NCBI GenBank assembly: GCA_028564925.1 | Contig: CM053027.1 | Span: 236,611,713-236,675,712, forward strand | Source of the DNA: Lithobates sylvaticus | Lineage: Eukaryota; Chordata; Amphibia; Anura; Ranidae | Reading direction: 5' to 3' | DNA: 64,000 bases | In this document: positions 10,551-20,035 of the stretch, one piece after another | Numbering within the stretch: position 1 is the stretch's first letter | Layout of the letters: each line of letters opens with the position of its first letter | Program-made: the position numbers and the translations under genes | The notes under the pieces: model-generated | Database searches by the model: none | The model's input: only the letters and a program-made list of their open reading frames with translations | Told to the model about the DNA's origin: nothing

Positions 10551-13500
10551 GGGCTTGTAGTGTGCTCGTGGCAGGCAGGCAGAGCTCCTATATTTTGTTA
10601 CCAGAAGCACCTATAGAACTTGTAGTGTGTTCGTGGCAGGCAGGCAGAGCTCCTATATTTTGTTACCAGAAGCACCTATAGGACTTGTAGTGTGTTCGTG
10701 GCAGGCAGGCAGAGCTCCTATATTTTGTTACCAGAAGCACCTATAGGACTTGTAGTGTGTTAGTGGCAGGCAGGCAGAGCTCCTATATTTTGTCACCAGA
10801 AGCACCTATAGGACTTGTAGTGTGTTCGTGGCAGGCAGGCAGAGCTCCTATATTTTGTTACCAGAAGCACCTATAGGACTTGTAGTGTGTTAGTGGCAGG
10901 CAGGCAGAGCTCCTATATTTTGTTACCAGAAGCACCTATAGGACTTGTAGTGTGTTCGTGGCAGGCAGGCAGAGCTCCTATATTTTGTTCCCAGAGGCAC
11001 CTATAGGACTTGAAGTGTGTTAGTCCCATTACACACACAGAGCTATATTTTCTTCCCAGAAGCACCTATAGGACTTGAAGTGTGTTAGTCCCATTACACA
11101 CACAGAGCTATATTTTCTTCCCAGAAGCACCTATAGGACTTGAAGTGTGTTAGTCCCATTACACACACAGAGCTATATTTTCTTCCCAGAAGCACCTATA
11201 GGACTTGAAGTGTGTTAGTCCCATCACACACACAGAGCTATATTTTGTTCCCAGAAGCACCTATAGGACTTGAAGTGTGTTAGTCCCATTACACACACAG
11301 AGCTATATTTTCTTCCCAGAAGCACCTATAGGACTTGAAGTGTGTTAGTCCCATCACACACACAGAGCTATATTTTGTTCCCAGAAGCACCTATAGGACT
11401 TGAAGTGTGTTAGTCCCATTACACACACAGAGCTATATTTTCTTCCCAGAAGCACCTATAGGACTTGAAGTGTGTTAGTCCCATTACACACAAAGAGCTA
11501 TACTTTGTTCCCAGAAGCACCTATAGGACTTGAAGTGTGTTAGTCCCATTACACACACAGAGCTATATTTTCTTCCCAGAAGCACCTATAGGACTTGTAG
11601 TGTGTTAGTGGCAGGCAGGCAGAGCTCCTATATTTTGTTACCAGAAGCACCTATAGGACTTGTAGTGTGTTCGTGGCAGGCAGGCAGAGCTCCTATATTT
11701 TGTTCCCAGAGGCACCTATAGGACTTGAAGTGTGTTAGTCCCATTACACACACAGAGCTATATTTTCTTCCCAGAAGCACCTATAGGACTTGAAGTGTGT
11801 TAGTCCCATTACACACACAGAGCTATATTTTCTTCCCAGAAGCACCTATAGGACTTGAAGTGTGTTAGTCCCATTACACACACAGAGCTATATTTTCTTC
11901 CCAGAAGCACCTATAGGACTTGAAGTGTGTTAGTCCCATCACACACACAGAGCTATATTTTCTTCCCAGAAGCACCTATAGGACTTGAAGTGTGTTAGTC
12001 CCATTACACACACAGAGCTATATTTTCTTCCCAGAAGCACCTATAGGACTTGAAGTGTGTTAGTCCCATCACACACACAGAGCTATATTTTGTTCCCAGA
12101 AGCACCTATAGGACTTGAAGTGTGTTAGTCCCATTACACACACAGAGCTATATTTTGTTCCCAGAAGCACCTATAGGACTTGAAGTGTGTTAGTCCCATT
12201 ACACACACAGAGCTATATTTTCTTCCCAGAAGCACCTATAGGACTTGAAGTGTGTTAGTCCCATCACACACACACAGAGCTATATTTTCTTCCCAGAAGC
12301 ACCTATAGGACTTGAAGTGTGTTAGTCCCATCACACAGAGCTCCTCTATTTTCTTTGCATAAGCACCCACAGGACTTCTAGTGTGTTAGTGGCATCACAC
12401 AGAGCTCCTATATATTCTTCTCAGCAGCACCCACAGGACTTCTAGTGTGTTAGTGGCATCACACAGAGCTCCTCTATTTTCTTTGCAGAAGCACCCATAG
12501 GACTTCTAGTGTGTTAGTGGCATCACACAGAGCTCCTATATATTCTTCTCAGCAGCACCCACAGGACTTCTAGTGTGTTAGTGGCATCACACAGAGCTCC
12601 TCTATTTTCTTTGCAGAAGCACCCACAGGACTTCTAGTGTGTTAGTGGCATCACACAGAGCTCCTATATATTCTTCTCAGCAGCACCCACAGGACTTCTA
12701 GTGTGTTAGTGGCATCACACAGAGCTCCTCTATTTTCTTTGCATAAGCACCCACAGGACTTCTAGTGTGTTAGTGGCATAACACAGAGCTCCTCTATTTT
12801 CTTTGCATAAGCACCCACAGGACTTCTAGTGTGTTAGTGGCATCACACAGAGCTCCTCTATTTTCTTTGCAGAAGCACCCACAGGACTTCTAGTGTGTTA
12901 GTGGCATCACACAGAGCTCCTATATATTCTTCTCAGCAGCACCCACAGGACTTCTAGTGTGTTAGTGGCATCACACAGAGCTCCTCTATTTTCTTTGCAG
13001 AAGCACCCACAGGACTTCTAGTGTGTTAGTGGCATCACACAGAGCTCCTATATATTCTTCTCAGCAGCACCCACAGGACTTCTAGTGTGTTAGTGGCATC
13101 ACACAGAGCTCCTCTATTTTCTTTGCATAAGCACCCACAGGACTTCTAGTGTGTTAGTGGCATCACACAGAGCTCCTCTATTTTCTTTGCATAAGCACCC
13201 ACAGGACTTCTAGTGTGTTAGTGGCATCACACAGAGCTCCTCTATTTTCTTTGCATAAGCACCCACAGGACTTCTAGTGTGTTAGTGGCATCACACAGAG
13301 CTCCTCTATTTTCTTTGCAGAAGCACCCATAGGACTTCTAGTGTGTTAGTGGCATCACACAGAGCTCCTATATATTCTTCTCAGCAGCACCCACAGGACT
13401 TCTAGTGTGTTAGTGGCATCACACAGAGCTCCTCTATTTTCTTTGCATAAGCACCCACAGGACTTCTAGTGTGTTAGTGGCATCACACAGAGCTCCTCTA

Positions 13501-14104
13501 TTTTCTTTGCATAAGCACCCACAGGACTTCTAGTGTGTTAGTGGCATCACACAGAGCTCCTCTATTTTCTTTGCATAAGCACCCACAGGACTTCTAGTGT
13601 GTTAGTGGCATCACACAGAGCTCCTCTATTTTCTTTGCAGAAGCACCCATAGGACTTCTAGTGTGTTAGTGGCATCACACAGAGCTCCTATATATTCTTC
13701 TCAGCAGCACCCACAGGACTTCTAGTGTGTTAGTGGCATCACACAGAGCTCCTCTATTTTCTTTGCATAAGCACCCACAGGACTTCTAGTGTGTTAGTGG
13801 CATCACACAGAGCTCCTCTATTTTCTTTGCATAAGCACCCACAGGACTTCTAGTGTGTTAGTGGCATCACACAGAGCTCCTCTATTTTCTTTGCAGAAGC
13901 ACCCACAGGACTTCTAGTGTGTTAGTGGCATCACACAGAGCTCCTCTATTTTCTTTGCAGAAGCACCCATAGGACTTCTAGTGTGTTAGTGGCATCACAC
14001 AGAGCTCCTCTATTTTCTTTGCAGAAGCACCCATAGGACTTCTAGTGTGTTAGTGGCATCACACAGAGCTCCTATATTTTCTTCTCAGCAGCACCCACAG
14101 GACT
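10551..14104 (+). repeat. 3.5-kb leader tandem array of hAT copy B, 64-65-bp units
   Basis: About 55 units of three related types. Type 1 (GTGTGTTCGTGGCAGGCAGG) fills about 10551-11007 and recurs for two units near 11590-11720. Type 2 (GTTAGTCCCATTACACACAC) fills about 11007-11590 and 11720-12310. Type 3 (GTTAGTGGCATCACACAGAG) fills about 12310-14104. Type 3 alternates between TATATATTCTTCTCAGCAG and CTCTATTTTCTTTGCAGAAG forms. Nearly every type 2 and 3 unit has a pyrimidine tract followed by CAG, like a splice acceptor. The block order 1-2-1-2-3 suggests that a larger segment was duplicated. Confidence 0.93.
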
Positions 14105-14114
14105 ACCGACTACA

Positions 14115-17100
14115 ATGGCTGGAAGACCGCCAAGGGGAGGCAGAGCGTGCAGAGCCAAGAACACAGGGCAGGCAGGCTCTGTTTCTAGTGGACGTGGCCG
14201 TGGACGTGGACGTGGTCGTGCATCGTCATCAGCACGTGGCCATGGGACACGCGCGTCTTTGTTTTCGGCAGCTGGACATGTGGAGCCGCATCATGCTGAA
14301 GGCTTGGTAGAATGGATGACCAAGCCCTCCTCATCCTCCTCATCCTCTCTCACCCAGGCTCAGGGTACTGACAGAGCATCATCAGCCACCCCTTCCCTAG
14401 ACCCACCATGTCCTCCTGAGGAGTCCCCCGAACTCTTTGAGCACAGTGTTGGGTACATGCTCCAGGAGGATGCCCAACGATTCGAAGGCTCGGATGACGA
14501 TACCCAGCTTGAGGAATCTGGCAGTACAGTTCCACCAGCTGCAGCTTACTGCCAGGTTTGCTCTAGTGGTGAAGAGGGAGGGGATGATGAGGTCACTGAC
14601 TCCACGTGGGTGCCTCAAGGGAGAGAGGATGAGGAGGAGGACGAGGAGGAGGAGGATGCGGCGTCACATGTCCAACGAGGCAGGATGCCCCCTGGAGGCC
14701 AGGTAGAGGCCAGCACAGCAACTGTACAACACCGCAGAGCTCCGCCTGTGCAGGGCGCTGCCTCTGCACGTTATCAGAAAAGTTCTTTGGTGTGGGCCTT
14801 TTTTGAGACGAGTGCAGCAGATCGCACCACTGCTATTTGCAATATTTGTCTCAAGCGTATCTCGCGTGGCCAAAACATCAGCCGCTTGGGCACGACAAGC
14901 ATGACCAGACATATGGCGACCTGCCATGCAGCTCGTTGGCAGGCACACATAAAAGACCCACACCAAAGAACTAAGCGGACCTCTCCTTGCTCCTCCTCAG
15001 CTGGGATCTCCATCCCCACTACACCTTCAGTCCTCTCTGAAAGCTGCTCTGAGAGGACTGAAGGTGTAGAATTCGGTGTGTCACAACCAAGTACTTGCAG
15101 TACACCGACGTCCGAATGCAGCAGGCAAATTTCCCTGCCCCAGCTGCTGGACCGTAGAAAGAAGTACACTCCCAGCCATCCACATGCCCAGCGGTTGAAT
15201 GCTAGCCTTGCTAAATTGCTAGCACTTCAACTGCTGCCTTTTCAGTTGGTAGACTCGGCCCCCTTCCGTGAGTTTGTTCAATGTGCGGTTCCTCAGTGGC
15301 AGGTTCCCAAACGCCACTTTTTCTCGCGGAAGGCGATTCCGTCTCTCTACCGGCATGTGGAGGGCAATGTCCATGCCTCGCTGGACAGGGCGGTCAGCGG
15401 TAAGGTGCATATTACCGCTGACTCATGGTCCAGCAGGCATGGACAGGGACGGTACCTTTCTTTCACGGCCCATTGGGTCACTCTATTGGCAGCTGGGAGG
15501 GATGCAGGACAAGGTGCAGTAGTGTTGGAGGTTGTTCCGCCACCACGCCTCCAAAACGCGACTACTGCTACTGGTTGTGACACACCTCTCTCCTCCACCC
15601 CCTCCTCTTCTTCTTCCTCCAGTGCTCTGTCCTTGGAACCAGCGGTGCTCCGTAGGCGTACAAGGGGCTACGCAAGTACGCAGGCAAAAAGATGCCATGC
15701 CGTGCTTGCGCTGGTGTGTTTGGGGGACAGGAGCCACACTGGGCCAGAGGTTCTGGCAGCTCTGCAGGGGCAGGCCGAGAGGTGGTTGACGCCACGTCAG
15801 CTTAAGCCAGGAATGGTCGTTTCTGACAATGGCACCAACCTCCTCTCCGCCCTGCGACAGGGGCAGCTCACCCATGTGCCCTGCATGGCTCACGTCCTCA
15901 ACCTGGTGGTGCAGCGGTTCTTGGGCAGGTTCCCAGGCTTACAGGATGTCCTGAGGCAGGCCAGGAAAGTCTGTGTGCATTTCCGCCGATCTTATAATGC
16001 CAGTGCTCGGCTGACTGAGCTGCAAAAGGAGCTGAACCTGCCCAAGAACCGCCTAATATCTGACATGCCCACCAGGTGGAACTCAACGTTGGCCATGCTG
16101 CAGCGACTGCACACGCAGCAGAGGGCCATCAATGAGTACCTTTGCGACTACGGCACCAGGACAGGGTCAGGGGAGCTTGGTTTTTTTTCCCCACGTCAGT
16201 GGAGCATGATCAGGGATGCATGCACTGTCCTCTCACCATTTGAGGAGGCCACGAGGATGGTGAGCAGTGACAGTGCATGCATCAGTGACACTGTCCCTCT
16301 TGTCCACCTGTTGGAGCATACGCTGCGTGGGATAATGGACAGGGCACTTGAGGCAGAACAGAGGCAGGAAGAGGAGGACTTCCTTGCCTCTCAAGGCCCC
16401 CTTTATCCGGACAGTGTTCCTTCTGTCCCACCCATCACACAGGAAGAGGATGAGGAGGAGGAGGAGGAGGAGGAGGAGGAGGATTGTGTGAGCATGGAGG
16501 TGGAGCCTGGCACTCAGCATCAGCAGCAGCAGTCTTTTAGGGATGATGTACAGTCCCAACAAGCCAGTGGACTTGTACGTGGCTGGGAGGAGGTGGCTGG
16601 CGATCATGTCATCCTCAGTGACCCAGAAGACTCCGGACCGAATGCCTCAGCTAACCTACGCTGCATGGCCTCCCTGATCCTGCAAAGCCTGCGGAAGGAT
16701 CCTCGTGTTCTTCGGATCAAGGAGAGGGACCATTACTGGCTGGCCACTCTCCTTGATCCGCGGTACAAGGGTAAGGTTGCGGACCTTATCTTGCCGTCGC
16801 AGAGGGAGCAGAGGATGAGACATCTCAGGGAGGCCTTGCAGAAAGGTCTGTGCAACGCGTTCCCAGAAACTGGGAGGCTACAAACTCCTGGTCCTGGGCG
16901 ACGAGTTGCTGAGGCTTCGGTCAGTGGCAGAAGGAGCGGTGGGGAAGGTGGACGTCTGACCGATGCGTTCAGACAATTTTTTAGTCCGCAGCCCCAAGGT
17001 ATGATCGGTTCCAGCAACCATCGCCAGCGTCTGATATACATGGTGCAGGAATACCTTGGGGCAAGGTCAGACTTGGACACCTTTCCCACCGAAAATCCTC

Positions 17101-17342
17101 TGGCTTACTGGGTCCTGAGGATGGATCACTGGCCAGAGCTTGCACAGTATGCAATTGAGCTACTGGCCTGTCCTGCCTCCAGCGTTCTTTCCGAACGCAC
17201 ATTCAGTGCTGCTGGAGGATTTGTGACTGATCATAGGGTGCGCCTGTCCACCGCCTCGGTTGATCGACTGACATTCATCAAAATGAATCAGTCTTGGATC
17301 ACCACCAGCTACCAGGCACCTGAGGCGGATATAACCGAATAA
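14115..17342 (+). CDS. hAT transposase with BED zinc finger, 1075 aa, intact (copy B)
   Basis: Cut-and-paste transposase, expected to act in the nucleus on the element's terminal and subterminal sequences. The start at 14115 is the first in-frame ATG and matches copy C's start context. Residues 1-45: Arg/Gly/Ser-rich. 48-70: SLFSAAGHVEPHHAEGLVEW, conserved in copy C. About 165-180: acidic tract. About 219-271: BED finger (CNIC, HMATCH). Catalytic residues by family analogy: Asp about 436 (HITADSW), Asp about 571 (SDNGTN), Glu about 1027 (SERTFSAAGG). CMAH at about 590 and PTRW at about 652-655 are also family hallmarks, and a long Glu run lies at about 775-795. The length is large for a hAT transposase because of the low-complexity segments. 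A splice-acceptor-like TTTTCTTCTCAG lies just upstream. No stop or frameshift is visible. Confidence 0.95.
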   Translation: MAGRPPRGGRACRAKNTGQAGSVSSGRGRGRGRGRASSSARGHGTRASLFSAAGHVEPHHAEGLVEWMTKPSSSSSSSLTQAQGTDRASSATPSLDPPCPPEESPELFEHSVGYMLQEDAQRFEGSDDDTQLEESGSTVPPAAAYCQVCSSGEEGGDDEVTDSTWVPQGREDEEEDEEEEDAASHVQRGRMPPGGQVEASTATVQHRRAPPVQGAASARYQKSSLVWAFFETSAADRTTAICNICLKRISRGQNISRLGTTSMTRHMATCHAARWQAHIKDPHQRTKRTSPCSSSAGISIPTTPSVLSESCSERTEGVEFGVSQPSTCSTPTSECSRQISLPQLLDRRKKYTPSHPHAQRLNASLAKLLALQLLPFQLVDSAPFREFVQCAVPQWQVPKRHFFSRKAIPSLYRHVEGNVHASLDRAVSGKVHITADSWSSRHGQGRYLSFTAHWVTLLAAGRDAGQGAVVLEVVPPPRLQNATTATGCDTPLSSTPSSSSSSSALSLEPAVLRRRTRGYASTQAKRCHAVLALVCLGDRSHTGPEVLAALQGQAERWLTPRQLKPGMVVSDNGTNLLSALRQGQLTHVPCMAHVLNLVVQRFLGRFPGLQDVLRQARKVCVHFRRSYNASARLTELQKELNLPKNRLISDMPTRWNSTLAMLQRLHTQQRAINEYLCDYGTRTGSGELGFFSPRQWSMIRDACTVLSPFEEATRMVSSDSACISDTVPLVHLLEHTLRGIMDRALEAEQRQEEEDFLASQGPLYPDSVPSVPPITQEEDEEEEEEEEEEDCVSMEVEPGTQHQQQQSFRDDVQSQQASGLVRGWEEVAGDHVILSDPEDSGPNASANLRCMASLILQSLRKDPRVLRIKERDHYWLATLLDPRYKGKVADLILPSQREQRMRHLREALQKGLCNAFPETGRLQTPGPGRRVAEASVSGRRSGGEGGRLTDAFRQFFSPQPQGMIGSSNHRQRLIYMVQEYLGARSDLDTFPTENPLAYWVLRMDHWPELAQYAIELLACPASSVLSERTFSAAGGFVTDHRVRLSTASVDRLTFIKMNQSWITTSYQAPEADITE

Positions 17343-17439
17343 TTTTTAATGTCACATCCCTTCAAGACTGCCTATGCTGATGCTGAGTGACTGTCCTCTT
17401 ATGTTCACTGACTATCCTCTTCCTCCTCCTCAATGATCC

Positions 17440-18668
17440 ATGCCACAGCACCAGTGCCTAAGGCACAATTTTTCAGCCCCTGTTTAACAGGGGCGTGTAC
17501 TTACAATTTTTAAAAAAAATGCTTCGCAACACGTGTGACTGCTGTGCTCCAAGTACAGTCTCTGTGAGGGCCGTGTTGCAGTGTTGTGGCACCAGCACCA
17601 GTGCCTAAGGCACAATTTTTCAGCCCCTGTTTAACAGGGGCGTGTACTTACAATTTTTTAAAAAAATGCTTCGCAACACGTGTGACTGCTGTGCTCCAAG
17701 TACAGTCTCTGTGAGGGCCGTGTTGCAGTGTTGTGGCACCAGCACCAGTGCCTAAGGCACAATTTTTCAGCCCCTGTTTAACAGGGGCGTGTACTTACAA
17801 TTTTTAAAAAAAATGCTTCGCAACACGTGTGACTGCTGTGCTCCAAGTACAGTCTCTGTGAGGGCCGTGTTGCAGTGTTGTGGCACCAGCACCAGTGCCT
17901 AAGGCACAATTTTTCAGCCCCTGTTTAACAGGGGCGTGTACTTACAATTTTTTAAAAAAATGCTTCGCAACACGTGTGACTGCTGTGCTCCAAGTACAGT
18001 ATCTGTGAGGGCCGGGTTGCAGTGTTGTGGCACCAGCACCAGTGCCTAAGGCACAATTTTTCAGCCCCTGTTTAACAGGGGCGTGTACTTACAATTTTTT
18101 AAAAAAATGCTTCGCAACACGTGTGACTGCTGTGCTCCAAGTACAGTCTCTGTGAGGGCCGTGTTGCAGTGTTGTGGCACCAGCACCAGTGCCTAAGGCA
18201 CAATTTTTCAGCCCCTGTTTAACAGGGGCGTGTACTTACAATTTTTTAAAAAAATGCTTCGCAACACGTGTGACTGCTGTGCTCCAAGTACAGTCTCTGT
18301 GAGGGCCGTGTTGCAGTGTTGTGGCACCAGCACCAGTGCCTAAGGCACAATTTTTCAGCCCCTGTTTAACAGGGGCGTGTACTTACAATTTTTTAAAAAA
18401 ATGCTTCGCAACACGTGTGACTGCTGTGCTCCAAGTACAGTATCTGTGAGGGCCGGGTTGCAGTGTTGTGGCACCAGCACCAGTGCCTAAGGCACAATTT
18501 TTCAGCCCCTGTTTAACAGGGGCGTGTACTTACAATTTTTTAAAAAAATGCTTCGCAACACGTGTGACTGCTGTGCTCCAAGTACAGTCTCTGTGAGGGG
18601 TTGCAGTGTTGTGGCACCAGCACCAGTGCCTAAGGCACAATTTTTCAGCCCCTGTTTAACAGGGGCGG
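17440..18668 (+). repeat. 3' tandem array of hAT copy B, ~147-bp unit, 9 copies
   Basis: GTGCCTAAGGCAC recurs near 17455, 17602, 17750, 17895, 18042, 18187, 18336, 18482 and 18628. The unit is the same as in copy A, with the 19-bp palindrome GCCCCTGTTTAACAGGGGC. The count (9 against 5 in copy A) is the clearest difference between two otherwise near-identical copies. Confidence 0.92.
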
Positions 18669-19170
18669 GTAATTACAAATCTTGATCTAATAGTTCACAG
18701 CAGGGCCCATTCCTGCGCCCACCAAGAGTAACTATGAGGGCCTGCAGTCTTGTGGCAACACCGTCCACCACCACCGCCAAAGGCCCAATTTTTCTGCCCT
18801 GTTCATCAGGTGCTTGCAATTACAAATCTTGATCTAATAACTCACAGCAGGGCCCATTCCTGCGCCCACCAAGAGTAACTATGAGGGCCTACAGTCTTGT
18901 GGCAACACCGTCCACCACCACCGCCAAAGGCCCAATTTTTCTGCCCTGTTCATCAGGTGCTTGCAATTACAAATCTTGATCTAATAACTCACAGCAGGGC
19001 CCATTCCTGCGCCCACCAAGAGTAACTGTGAGAGCTTACAGTCTTGTGGCAAAACCGTCCACCACCACCACCACCACCACCCCCAATTTTTCTGCCCTGT
19101 TCAACAGGTGCATGCAATTACAAATCTTGATCTATTAACTCACAGCAGGGCCCATTCCTGTGCCCACCAG
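18669..19170 (+). repeat. second 3' array of hAT copy B, ~148-bp unit, 4 copies
   Basis: Four units marked by CAGCAGGGCCCATTCC, the same as 3649-4140 of copy A apart from a longer CCACCACCA run near 19060-19080. Confidence 0.85.
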
Positions 19171-20035
19171 TCTTGTGGCTACACCAACATCTAATAGGGC
19201 AAATTTCTGCAGAGTATATACGCCAGGCCCCTACTTTCAAACATCCAACTTACAAACGACTCCTACTTGCAAATGGAAAGAGAAAACAGGAAGTGAGAGG
19301 AAATCTACCCCTAGGAAGGGAAATTCTATCCTGTTAGATTTAATTTGGGAAAAAGGTATCTCCTCTCTACTGATACTTTATCACCAATCCTTGTTTCAAT
19401 TAAAACCCCACTTTTCCAAAAAACATTTGTCATTGGGACGGAAAGTGAGGTGACATGTTCTGAACAGATGTGCAAAGACAGCAAATGTTACAGGGGTGAT
19501 AACCCCTCCCTATGTTCTCCAAAAAGCTTAAAAATAGATTTTTTTGGGATGGAGCTACACTTCATAATGTACCTGTTCAGATTCTACTTAAGATCAAACC
19601 TAAAGCCGCAAGTGGTTTTAAATGGCTTCTTTTTTTCCTTTACAAATGTCATTTTGTGCAAGGACAGTTCTAAACACGGGAAACACATGCCACTTCACAG
19701 GCATACTTTGGACACCCCCCAGGTACCATATTTAAAGGAAAATGTCACTTTTTTTTTTCACTTTATGCATCATTAAAATGACTGCTCCCGAAAAAACGTT
19801 AGTTTTTAAAAGTTCTTTTTGCATTGATATATGTCCCCTGGGGCAGGACCCGGGTCCCCAAACCTGTTTTATGACATTAACATGCATATTGGCCGTTGTA
19901 ATTAGCACTTTTGATTTCGAACGTTCGCGTCCATTATAACGTATAGGGTTCGAAAATTCGCGCGAACTTTCGGTCCGTTCGAAGGTTCTGGTTCGAACCG
20001 AACCCGGGGGTGTTCGGCTCATCCCTAGTCCTCTT

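Larger units (their letters stand above)
10087..20027 (+). mobile_element. hAT DNA transposon, copy B, apparently complete autonomous element
   Basis: A 9.9-kb element flanked by the perfect 8-bp duplication GTCCTCTT (10079-10086 and 20028-20035), inserted into the transposase gene of copy C, in the same orientation. The ends are TAAGGATGGGC and GCTCATCCCTA. Contents in order: four perfect hairpins, TATA box, a 3.5-kb leader array, an intact 1075-aa transposase, two 3' arrays, and a conserved tail. About 55% of the length is tandem repeat. Every part expected for mobility is visible, so it may be active; expression cannot be judged from sequence. Confidence 0.95.

Noticed and set aside
10551-14104. 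Array with regular spacing, reminiscent of a CRISPR array
   Set aside because: Units are contiguous with no unique spacers, it lies inside a eukaryotic transposon, and no cas-like genes exist.
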